Of a stretch of DNA of 39,060 bases, positions 32,073-39,060 are shown piece after piece. The position numbers were made by a program, and so were the translations under genes. Within the stretch, counting starts at the first letter, position 1, and each line of letters begins with the position of its first letter. The notes beneath the pieces are model-generated. The model worked only from the letters and a program-made list of their open reading frames with translations, searched no databases and was not told the origin of the DNA. The DNA is from Candidatus Omnitrophota bacterium (GTDB lineage: Bacteria > Omnitrophota > Gorgyraeia > Zapsychrales > Zapsychraceae). The DNA is taken from the NCBI GenBank assembly GCA_015233115.1, contig JADFYJ010000021.1, positions 1 to 39,060 of the forward strand, written 5' to 3'.

Positions 32073-33299
32073 CTATTGGTTCTGATTTCTTATTATCTGA
32101 GCGCAGATTTTTTTTAACAGTTGTGGCTCAATTTCATCCGGCTGAAATTGAACAGATGAAAAATGATAAATTTGGTTCCAATTTTTATATGGTAACAATT
32201 CATGGCAAAGTTTACCAGTAAAATGAACAATTTTTGTATACAGGTCGAGTGGGAGCGTCGGATTTGAGTCTGCATCCAAAAATTCTATTTTTGAAAGAAT
32301 AGGATTTGCCGGAAAACCCGCAAAGTCAAACAGGCATGCCGTAATTTGATTCAGTGACATGTGTCTGGTATTGAGAAAATATTGATTAAGCGATGCGGTG
32401 GGGGATAAAAAAACCGAGTGAAGTTTAAGTTCGTCATATAAAAAGGGATTATTAAGTATCAGCACGATAATAGGCAAATATAACATTAAGGTTATCGTGT
32501 AAATCGTGTTTTGAGTTTCGTAGTCTTTCCCCATCTCTTTCAACAGAAAGCGCGCTGAATTACTATGAAAAATCGCGTGTTGGTAGATTTCGGTTAAAGG
32601 ACATGCGGCCAAGACGTCTTTGGGAATGGGTTGAAAAATGTTTTGATGAATAAAAAGCTCTCGAAATACCTCATAGCCTAAGTTTAAAATGGCGCGTTCG
32701 TGATTTAAAGAATTGACTCCTGGATTATAAAAATCTCCATTGGCAAGATTGATAATTTTATACAGAAGATAGGGATCAGATTCAATTAATTTGTATAATG
32801 GCTCCAGAGACTTCTGCGGATATTTAAGAAATTCTTTAATTTGGTGATAAGTTTCTGGAAAAATAAATATTGGCGATGTGCGCGGCCCTAGTGAACTTAA
32901 ATTTTGTTCACCAATATTGTTTAGGGCCGAATGAAGCGTGCGTAGATAATTTTTAAAGTTTTCTACGTCGTAAGGTTTGGAAATAAAATTGTCAGCTGAA
33001 GTAACAGTTTTTGTAATCATGGATTGGTCCGTATAGCCCGACACAATAACCCGGATCATAGCTGGGAAGCGTTCGCGGATAATATTCAAAAGATCTCCGC
33101 CATCCATATTCGGCATCCGCATGTCAGATACGATAACTGCTGTTGAATTCTGATCAATAATGTTGAGTGCCTCGATTCCGTTTTCTGCAAAATGAAAATC
33201 CCATTCATCGCGCATATCATAAAATAAGCGTTTCAGACTGCGCAAATTATTGATATCGTCATCAACAAATATAAGGTTTAGTTTATGTATTTTGTCCAT
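32073..33299 (-). CDS. Response regulator with HDOD output domain
   Basis: This 408-residue protein starts with a receiver at ~6-120: FVDDD, phospho-acceptor Asp59 in VIVSDMRMP, and Lys108 in SKPYD. Residues ~145-330 resemble HDOD (YKLIESDPYLLYKIINLAN, a degenerate HD-like helical domain that usually lacks phosphohydrolase residues). HDOD regulators act through protein interactions in motility or stress pathways. The partner kinase is not adjacent. It lies between the phosphofructokinase and EFR1 genes with gaps of only 7 bases. Confidence 0.85.
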   Translation of the reverse strand: MDKIHKLNLIFVDDDINNLRSLKRLFYDMRDEWDFHFAENGIEALNIIDQNSTAVIVSDMRMPNMDGGDLLNIIRERFPAMIRVIVSGYTDQSMITKTVTSADNFISKPYDVENFKNYLRTLHSALNNIGEQNLSSLGPRTSPIFIFPETYHQIKEFLKYPQKSLEPLYKLIESDPYLLYKIINLANGDFYNPGVNSLNHERAILNLGYEVFRELFIHQNIFQPIPKDVLAACPLTEIYQHAIFHSNSARFLLKEMGKDYETQNTIYTITLMLYLPIIVLILNNPFLYDELKLHSVFLSPTASLNQYFLNTRHMSLNQITACLFDFAGFPANPILSKIEFLDADSNPTLPLDLYTKIVHFTGKLCHELLPYKNWNQIYHFSSVQFQPDEIEPQLLKKICAQIIRNQNQ

Positions 33300-33306
33300 G
33301 GTGTGT

Positions 33307-34617
33307 TTATTCAGTCATCAGTTTGACTGTCTGCCAAATTTCGCCAGTTAGATCGACTTTCTTCCGTTTGCCAACCGCCATGGTTAATGGCACGTGTGTA
33401 AAATGATCATTCCAATAGCCAACGAACATGTCAGTTTTTCCTGCCATCCCCGCGTGCACAGCGTTTTGGCCTAACATAATGCAAAAGGTTGAGTCGGGAG
33501 CAATAGACGGACAACTGCGGATCATATAACTAGGATCGATATATTTAATTGTAACGGGAATGTTTTTTTGTTTAAAAAATCCACTTATTTTTTCTTTCAA
33601 ATACAAACCAATATCGTGAAATATAATATTTCCAGATGCGTCTTTTAAGACTGGATTATTGTCTGCCATCAGGTTTTGACCTGCCCCTTCTGCCACGACG
33701 ATAACGGCATGCTGCCGGCGCGCTAGGCGTTTTTCCAGCCGGGATAAAATTCCAGTTTCACCATCCAGAAAAAGGGGCTCTTCTGGAATAAAACAAAAAT
33801 TGACGTCACTATTGGCTAAGGTGGCGTGGGTGGCGATAAAGCCGGAATCACGTCCCATGAGTTTGACTAATCCAATTCCATTCCAGACAGCTTTGGCTTC
33901 ATTGTGCGCCGCAACAATCGATTTACGGGCTTCTTCGACCGCAGTATAAAATCCAAAGGTCCGTTCAGAGCAAAATATATCATTATCAATAGTCTTAGGA
34001 ACGCTGATAATGGAGATTTTAAGGCGACGATTGTTAATCAACTCCGCGATTTGGTGTGCTCCTTTGAATGTCCCATCACCCCCAACCACGAATAAAATGC
34101 TGATATCATTTTTGACTAGAACATCGACCATATCCTCCAAATTTTGTGGCCCGCGGCTCGTCCCCAAAATTGATCCTCCAGCATGTTGAATCTGATCCAC
34201 ATTATCCGGAGTCATGAGCAATGGTTCTTTTTTGGCAAGGGATGACAATCCTTCATATCCAAAACGAAAACCTAAAACTTTTTTGACCCCATATTGCCAG
34301 TATAAACCTAAAGTGATGGTACGGATCACATCATTTAAACCTGGGCATAATCCGCCGCATGTGACAATGCCGCAAGTTAAATTGGCTGGGTCAAAGAATA
34401 ATTTGTCCCGTGGCCCTGCCAGTTCAAACTCCGGCGGTTCCATATTTTGTTCACGGATTTTTTTGAGATCAAGGCTGTGTGTATAAACTAGAATTTTATT
34501 TTCATCAGAGACAAATTGTACCGTACGTTGAGATAAAGGCGAAGGAATATGCGCTGCGCCTAAAGTGCGGATAGATAAATTTTGAATATCTTCAATTGAT
34601 GGTGGCTTAATTTCCAT
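33307..34617 (-). CDS. pfkA: 6-phosphofructokinase, long/plant-trypanosome type
   Basis: The protein has 436 residues from ATG 34617. An upstream TTG (34632) is rejected since the GGAG ribosome site lies between. Motifs: GIVTCGGLCPGLN, GGSILGTSRG, GGDGTFKGA at ~179-186, PKTIDND at 207-213 with catalytic Asp, and GLVKLMGRDSGFIA. The Gly in GGDGT favours ATP, while the Lys in PKTIDND is the pyrophosphate-type residue. This mixed signature is known from ATP-dependent plant and trypanosome enzymes, so ATP is the likelier phosphoryl donor. Cytoplasmic glycolysis. First gene of a five-gene operon. Confidence 0.9.
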   Translation of the reverse strand: MEIKPPSIEDIQNLSIRTLGAAHIPSPLSQRTVQFVSDENKILVYTHSLDLKKIREQNMEPPEFELAGPRDKLFFDPANLTCGIVTCGGLCPGLNDVIRTITLGLYWQYGVKKVLGFRFGYEGLSSLAKKEPLLMTPDNVDQIQHAGGSILGTSRGPQNLEDMVDVLVKNDISILFVVGGDGTFKGAHQIAELINNRRLKISIISVPKTIDNDIFCSERTFGFYTAVEEARKSIVAAHNEAKAVWNGIGLVKLMGRDSGFIATHATLANSDVNFCFIPEEPLFLDGETGILSRLEKRLARRQHAVIVVAEGAGQNLMADNNPVLKDASGNIIFHDIGLYLKEKISGFFKQKNIPVTIKYIDPSYMIRSCPSIAPDSTFCIMLGQNAVHAGMAGKTDMFVGYWNDHFTHVPLTMAVGKRKKVDLTGEIWQTVKLMTE

Positions 34618-34655
34618 AGCAGTTAACTCCAATACCGGTTAAGCTAATTTTACCT

Positions 34656-34684
34656 ATTGTATATAAAATAGATCGAAATGAAAA
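34656..34684 (-). promoter_or_regulatory. Weak candidate promoter of the phosphofructokinase operon
   Basis: On the minus strand TTTTCA (34679-34684), a 17-base spacer and TACAAT (34656-34661), about 40 bases upstream of the ATG. Confidence 0.35.
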
Positions 34685-34691
34685 TAAAAGT

Positions 34692-34720
34692 TTGGAATTC
34701 GTCTTGCTTTAAAGTATCAT
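34692..34720 (+). promoter_or_regulatory. Candidate promoter of the symporter gene
   Basis: TTGGAA (34692-34697), a 17-base spacer, and TATCAT (34715-34720) end only 7 bases before the ATG at 34728. Transcription would begin at or next to the start codon, and no Shine-Dalgarno is visible, so the mRNA may be leaderless. Confidence 0.4.
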
Positions 34721-34727
34721 AATCGTC

Positions 34728-36059
34728 ATGGAAATCATATGGGTCGTTTTGTACACCATTTTTTTTATTATGCTAGGCGTCAGAGGATTTATACGTTCCT
34801 CGTTGCCGGTCAATTTTTTTATTGCTGGGAAAATTAACAGCATTTGGGCGACTACCGCTTCGTTATTAGCTACGATTATCGGTAGTTCCGCAATTTTAGG
34901 AACGATTTCTTTAAGTTTTAAAGCTGGCTGGTCGGCCGCTTGGTTTTTAATGTGTGCTTCCGTTGGACTCATTGCTCTTACTTGTGTATCTGCAAAAGTC
35001 AGCCGGCTGGGGCGGTTTACTTTGCCTGAATTGTTGGATGATTTTTATGGACCTAAAGTTAAATTTATTGCTTCTTTGACTATTCCAATTGCTTGGACGA
35101 GCGTGATTGCCGCTCAGATCATTGGTTCAGCATTGATTTTAAATATTTTTTTAAATTTAGCTTATGGGTGGGCGGTTGCTTTGTCTGCTGTGACATTTGT
35201 CGCATACACATTTTTAGGCGGGCAAATGTCGGTGATTCGAACTGATAAGTATCATTTCTTTTTTATATTGTTAGGCTTATTGATGATCGGCACAACGGTG
35301 TTTAGTAAATTGACAGTTCCACTATTCCAATTGGCGCCACATTCTTTTCCCTTCACGACACATTTTACCCCATGGAATTTGTTAACCTTTGTGCTGACCT
35401 ATTCGTCTGCATTTTTGGTCGGTCCGGATATTTACGCGCGGATCTTTTGCGCCAAAGATGAACGAGTAGCTATTTTAAGTGTTTGGATCAGCGCGCTTTG
35501 CTTGATTCCAATTGCCTGGATATTATGTTTTATCGGCGTTTACGCGAATTATTTTTATCCGAATATAGATTCGCGGTCTTTTGAGGGGCTCGCGCTCATG
35601 CTAAAAACAGTCTTGCCTCATTGGAGCTGGGGTTTGGTTATTATTTTTTTCTTATCCGCGTTTATGTCATCCGCAAATACCACACTTTTAACATCATCAA
35701 CAATTTTAACGGATTTATTCAAAAATATTCATCAAGCTTCAGCGATTAATCTAACTCGTCTGATTATCGTTGTATTGGGATGTACCAGCGCTGGTATCGC
35801 TTTCTGCACCAATTCCATTATCGACTCTTTACTGCTTGGATTATCATTTTTTACCGGGGCTTTTGTTTTACCAACAGTAGCCGGATTATATGGGTATAAA
35901 GGCTCAGAAGTACGAGTCATTATAGCTGCCATAACGGGAGGCACATTATGTTTGATTGGAAAAATTGTGATGTTTCATGGTTATAACATGGAAGGAAATA
36001 TATTAACGGCAGCCGGGTTCTTGGCGAATGGTTTTATTCTTTGGCTTGCGGCTTTTTAA
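34728..36059 (+). CDS. Sodium:solute symporter family protein
   Basis: This 443-residue protein has about 12-13 hydrophobic helices. Features of the SSS/SLC5 family: the N-terminal DFFIAG-like sequence NFFIAGK, ATIIGSSAILGTISLSFKAG, RLGRFTLPELLDD, LGGQMSVIRTDKY, and FFLSAFMSSANTTLL. The substrate is not predictable. It is transcribed away from the phosphofructokinase operon and overlaps the convergent GT9 gene by 26 bases. Confidence 0.88.
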   Translation: MEIIWVVLYTIFFIMLGVRGFIRSSLPVNFFIAGKINSIWATTASLLATIIGSSAILGTISLSFKAGWSAAWFLMCASVGLIALTCVSAKVSRLGRFTLPELLDDFYGPKVKFIASLTIPIAWTSVIAAQIIGSALILNIFLNLAYGWAVALSAVTFVAYTFLGGQMSVIRTDKYHFFFILLGLLMIGTTVFSKLTVPLFQLAPHSFPFTTHFTPWNLLTFVLTYSSAFLVGPDIYARIFCAKDERVAILSVWISALCLIPIAWILCFIGVYANYFYPNIDSRSFEGLALMLKTVLPHWSWGLVIIFFLSAFMSSANTTLLTSSTILTDLFKNIHQASAINLTRLIIVVLGCTSAGIAFCTNSIIDSLLLGLSFFTGAFVLPTVAGLYGYKGSEVRVIIAAITGGTLCLIGKIVMFHGYNMEGNILTAAGFLANGFILWLAAF

Positions 36060-37101
36060 ATTCTACGGGGATAAGTTGGGTAGCTTTAATTCCGTTGAAA
36101 ACTTCTTCAGGGGTGATCATTTTTAAACACTCGAAATTATAAGCACATGCTTCATTGACGCATACCGTGCATTGTTGAGGAATTTTATGAAAAATGTAAC
36201 TATTTTTTCCAGTTGGCCCCCAACGGTTGGGACCAGTCCCTTCTTTTCCTCTGCCAAAAATTGCGATTAAATTAGTTCCCAGTGCATCGGCAATGTGCAT
36301 CGGCCCACTGTCATTGGCAATGACTAATTGAGATAAACTTAAAAAAATAACTAATTCTCTGACGGTTAAAGTTCCGGCTAATGAGTGTAGCGGTAAAATA
36401 GGATTGATCGCGATTTCTTTACAAAGATATTTTTCAGAGACATCTCCGTTAAGGCATATTTCGACATTGTATTCGCCTTGAATCTTCTTAATCAGCTCTT
36501 TAAAGTATTCTCTGGGCCAGCGTTTGTAAATAAAACTGCTGCCGGGATGAAAGGAAATAATCGGCCATTTAAAATTAATTCCTTGTCCGGACAGTTTGCT
36601 TTTTAGCGCATTTTTTTCCGCGGCTGAAACGACCAATGACGGCCTATTGCGTTCTGCTGAAATTCCCAGACACTGCAATAATTTAAGGTTTGCATCCAGT
36701 TCATGAATTTTGCCTTCAGCTCTGGTATCATTGATCGAGTGAGTCAAAAGGTATTTTCCCCACTTACGGTTGAAGCCGACCCGGGTTTTAATGCCCGCTA
36801 AAGACACAGCCAGATGACTATATTTATGCGGATTAGCGACCACGGCCAGATCATAGCCGCTATGACGGAGTTGATCTAAAAATTTTAAAAAACTTTTAAA
36901 AGTGGGTTTTTGAATAGTATCAAAAATTTCTGTGGTGTCAATCTGCGGCGCGAATTGCAAAACCTCGTACGCCAGATCAGAAGTAAAAAAAGTGATGTTT
37001 GAATCAGGATATTGTTGTTTTAAAACAGCGGCCAAAGGTGTTGTTAATATAACTTCACCGATCCGGTCAGTCCGTATTATGGCGATACGTTTATATGACA
37101 T
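36034..37101 (-). CDS. Glycosyltransferase family 9 (heptosyltransferase-like)
   Basis: This 355-residue GT-B protein has the GT9 start IAIIRTDRIGEVILTTP, SFHPGSSFIYKRWP, and the signature VIANDSGPMHIADALG near 262-277. A C-terminal cysteine cluster (CTVCVNEACAYNFECLKMITPEEV) is common in this family. These enzymes add heptose or similar sugars to lipopolysaccharide-type glycans at the inner membrane. It follows the DUF5989 gene by four bases and belongs to the carbamoyltransferase cluster. Confidence 0.9.
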   Translation of the reverse strand: MSYKRIAIIRTDRIGEVILTTPLAAVLKQQYPDSNITFFTSDLAYEVLQFAPQIDTTEIFDTIQKPTFKSFLKFLDQLRHSGYDLAVVANPHKYSHLAVSLAGIKTRVGFNRKWGKYLLTHSINDTRAEGKIHELDANLKLLQCLGISAERNRPSLVVSAAEKNALKSKLSGQGINFKWPIISFHPGSSFIYKRWPREYFKELIKKIQGEYNVEICLNGDVSEKYLCKEIAINPILPLHSLAGTLTVRELVIFLSLSQLVIANDSGPMHIADALGTNLIAIFGRGKEGTGPNRWGPTGKNSYIFHKIPQQCTVCVNEACAYNFECLKMITPEEVFNGIKATQLIPVEFKKPQAKE

Positions 37102-37105
37102 TCTT

Positions 37106-37264
37106 TTAGAATAGCGTGTAAATAAACGGAGCTATGGCAGAGCTTTCCGTTAATAATAAAATCGCGCCAAGTAAGACTAAAATAATTATAATTGGCACGA
37201 GCCAGAAACGTTTGCGGCTTTTAAGAAAACCCCAGAGATCTTTGAGCATAGATGATTTACCCAT
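37106..37264 (-). CDS. DUF5989 small membrane protein
   Basis: A 52-residue ORF runs from ATG 37264, with ribosome site GAGGTG 4 bases upstream overlapping the TGA of the SxtJ gene. The sequence has a short basic front (LWGFLKSRKRFWLVP), one membrane helix (IIIILVLLGAILLL) and a conserved-looking tail (TESSAIAPFIYTLF). This matches my memory of DUF5989 proteins, which occur between SxtJ-like and carbamoyltransferase genes in envelope-glycan clusters. Function unknown; probably a membrane partner of SxtJ. Confidence 0.85.
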   Translation of the reverse strand: MGKSSMLKDLWGFLKSRKRFWLVPIIIILVLLGAILLLTESSAIAPFIYTLF

Positions 37265-37272
37265 ATGACACC

Positions 37273-37680
37273 TCAATAATATTTTTCATAATGTTTTGTA
37301 TCAAACGGTTTCCCATCACGGATAATCCAATAAGATGTTAAATTTTTTTCAAATTTTCGGTTAAGGATATCTTGTCCGAATAAACGCATAAGAAAACCGA
37401 TCGGCATAATGAGTAAATAAAATACTAAGCTTAACAGAATCCGGGTGTTGATCCATCCCAACGGGCCGGCCACATATTTCATGGTAACATAAAAAATTGG
37501 TTTAAGAATCTGAGGGATAAAAATACCTAATAGACCAAAAACTAATCCGACGGATATTAGGATGATCGATGGGTGATGATGTTTAAAAAATTGAATGAGC
37601 GGAATGATTCCGGCGAAGAAAATGGCAGCGCCGATTCCAAATTCCCGCAATTGTTTTTTATTAATCTGGGTCAAATCCAC
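37273..37680 (-). CDS. SxtJ-like membrane protein
   Basis: The protein has 135 residues from GTG 37680, supported by an AGGAG site 6 bases upstream; the start overlaps the carbamoyltransferase stop by 20 bases. Three or four hydrophobic helices and a C-terminal tail (RDGKPFDTKHYEKYY) fit the SxtJ family, named from saxitoxin clusters but widespread beside carbamoyltransferases. It may anchor or assist the carbamoyltransferase at the membrane; this is inferred from gene order only. Confidence 0.85.
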   Translation of the reverse strand: MDLTQINKKQLREFGIGAAIFFAGIIPLIQFFKHHHPSIILISVGLVFGLLGIFIPQILKPIFYVTMKYVAGPLGWINTRILLSLVFYLLIMPIGFLMRLFGQDILNRKFEKNLTSYWIIRDGKPFDTKHYEKYY

Positions 37681-39060
37681 TTAAGTCTCCTACTTTGATT
37701 TCATCTTGTTTTTGGTCCCGCCGGTCGATGACGCAATTTTCAATAATCAAGTAATCCATGTTCGTACGCAGTAAACACCGGTACGCGTCCTCTGGCGTGC
37801 AAACAATAGGCTCTCCGCGCACATTGAATGAGGTGTTGATCACGACAGGGCATCCGGTCTTTTTATAAAACGCTTCAATCACTTTATAAAATCGGGGATT
37901 TTCATCTTTGGAAACAGTTTGAATCCGCGCGGAATAATCCACATGCGTGATCGCTGGCAGTTCAGAACGTTTGATTTTTAATTTTTGCAGGCCTAATAAA
38001 CTTTTTTGATCAGGAGGAACAGGAAATCTTTTATCGTCAAGTATTGAAGTGACGATTAACATGTACGGGCTTTCGCCGGTATATTTAAAATATTTTCCGG
38101 AATGTTCCAGCATAACGGCCGGTGCGAACGGCCGGAAGGATTCGCGGAATTTAATTTTAACATTCATGGTGGTCTGCATTTTTTCAGAACGGGGATCTCC
38201 TAAAATGCTCCGGCTCCCTAAGGCGCGCGGCCCGTATTCCATCCTTCCTTGCACCCATCCCAACACTTTATCGTCAGCCATGATATCAGCCGCTTTTTTG
38301 AATAATTCATCATCAGATAGTTTTGTATATACGACATTTTTTTGTTTTAAAAATTTTTCAACCTCATCATTTGAAAATGACGGTCCCAACAAAGACGCTT
38401 TTTGCGTATCATGGATATTGTCAGCGGAACGGGGATTTTCGTAATGATTATACCAAACAGCTAAAGCTGCGCCTAAGGCGCCTCCTGAATCAGATGCCGC
38501 AGGTTGTATCCAGATGCGTTTAAAAAGGCCGCTGGCCGCGATTTTGCCATTCGCGACGCAATTCAAGGCGACTCCACCGGCTAAACATAAATATTCTGCA
38601 CCGGTTTCATCTTTTACATGTTGTGCGATTTTTAAAATGATTTCTTCAGTTACAACCTGAATTGACCGAGCCACGTCCATGTGGAATTGTTCAATTTTTT
38701 CTTCAGGTTTTCGGGTCCGTTTGCCAAATAGTTTACAAAATTTCGAATTGATCATTTTAAGGCCGGCGCAATAATCAAAATATTTCATGTTCAACCTAAA
38801 CGAACCATCCGCTTTGATATCCAATAATTCATTTTTAATCAAATCAACATAGGAGGGTTCGCCATAAGGCGCTAAACCCATAAGTTTATATTCTCCGGAG
38901 TTCACGCGAAATCCTGTGTAATACGTAAACGCTGAATACAATAAACCTAAGGAGTGCGGAAAACGGATTTCTTTCAGGAGCGCGATTTTGTTACCATCAC
39001 CCATGCCAAATGTTAAGGTTGACCATTCACCGACGCCATCAAGCGTCAGAATAGCGGCTT
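37661..39060 (-). CDS. Carbamoyltransferase, NodU/CmcH type (partial, N-terminus beyond right edge)
   Basis: The frame is open to the right edge (AAILTLDGVGEWSTLTFG is encoded upstream of the internal Met at 39004), so about 465 C-terminal residues are present of a usual ~550-610. Family features: SLGLLYSAFTYYTGF, EYKLMGLAPYG, LAGGVALNCVANGKI, QPAASDSGGALGAA, GRMEYGPRALGSRSIL and NTSFNVRGEPIVCTPEDA. These enzymes move a carbamoyl group from carbamoyl phosphate to a hydroxyl on a sugar or secondary metabolite via carbamoyl-adenylate. With SxtJ, DUF5989 and GT9 downstream, the target is probably a surface glycan. Confidence 0.93.
   Translation of the reverse strand, partial: AAILTLDGVGEWSTLTFGMGDGNKIALLKEIRFPHSLGLLYSAFTYYTGFRVNSGEYKLMGLAPYGEPSYVDLIKNELLDIKADGSFRLNMKYFDYCAGLKMINSKFCKLFGKRTRKPEEKIEQFHMDVARSIQVVTEEIILKIAQHVKDETGAEYLCLAGGVALNCVANGKIAASGLFKRIWIQPAASDSGGALGAALAVWYNHYENPRSADNIHDTQKASLLGPSFSNDEVEKFLKQKNVVYTKLSDDELFKKAADIMADDKVLGWVQGRMEYGPRALGSRSILGDPRSEKMQTTMNVKIKFRESFRPFAPAVMLEHSGKYFKYTGESPYMLIVTSILDDKRFPVPPDQKSLLGLQKLKIKRSELPAITHVDYSARIQTVSKDENPRFYKVIEAFYKKTGCPVVINTSFNVRGEPIVCTPEDAYRCLLRTNMDYLIIENCVIDRRDQKQDEIKVGDLSGFDPD

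Noticed and set aside
33307-34617. Pyrophosphate-dependent phosphofructokinase call
   Set aside because: The PPi-type GGDD motif is absent; only the lysine in PKTIDND is PPi-like, so ATP dependence is favoured.
1-39060. tRNA or rRNA genes
   Set aside because: No cloverleaf with a T-loop GTTCRA-type motif or rRNA core sequence was noticed on either strand by eye; a covariance scan would be decisive.

Overview
The window looks like chromosomal DNA from an uncultivated, Gram-negative-type bacterium, most probably a member of Candidatus Omnitrophota (OP3). This is inferred from gene content and from memory of that phylum; it was not tested by a search. The pointers are a roughly 1000-residue secreted protein of a type I associate with Omnitrophota, very long secreted coiled-coil proteins, a glycogen cluster built on GH57 enzymes, DUF4912 and a GT4 synthase, AT-rich composition, and short palindromic repeats scattered between and inside genes. 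I found no rRNA, tRNA, CRISPR array, transposase or prophage gene.

Layout from left to right. 1-5573 (minus): a two-gene unit with a small secreted beta-domain/coiled-coil protein followed by a giant secreted coiled-coil protein of at least 1593 residues that runs off the left edge. 5697-11675 (minus): a tight operon of secreted trypsin-like protease with PDZ-like segments, HAD phosphatase, NAD kinase, MutY, SurE, and a response regulator with an HD-GYP output. 11819-13276 (minus): another secreted coiled-coil protein with one TPR-like repeat. 13359-16343 (minus): the large Omnitrophota-type secreted protein, which carries what looks like an embedded 2H-phosphoesterase domain and two palindromic-repeat insertions read in frame. 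16543-17046 (minus): a SET-domain methyltransferase. 17171-18778 (minus): a receiver-histidine kinase and its stand-alone receiver, preceded by a near-consensus promoter and a structured leader ending in a terminator-like hairpin. 18947-25031 (minus): HIT hydrolase and a glycogen/alpha-glucan cluster (GT4 synthase, DUF4912, GH57 branching enzyme, second GH57 enzyme).

25212-26003 (minus) is a DnaQ-like exonuclease. It diverges from a plus-strand pair at 26245-30170: a HAD phosphatase and a large fusion of an endonuclease Q-like PHP/zinc module with a UvrD/Rep helicase. 30167-34617 (minus) is a five-gene operon: phosphofructokinase, receiver-HDOD protein, flavodoxin-ferredoxin EFR1 protein, HTH-PTS-IIA protein and CrcB fluoride channel. 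34728-36059 (plus) is a sodium/solute symporter. 36034-39060 (minus) is an envelope-glycan cluster: carbamoyltransferase (cut by the right edge), SxtJ-like membrane protein, a 52-residue DUF5989 protein and a GT9 glycosyltransferase.

The window thus combines storage-glucan metabolism and glycolysis, cyclic-nucleotide/two-component signalling, repair of deaminated or oxidised DNA, and construction of a secreted, repeat-rich cell surface. The items most worth following are the giant coiled-coil protein with exactly spaced proline hinges, the EndoQ-UvrD fusion, the 2H domain in the secreted protein, and the structured RNA in front of the histidine kinase.
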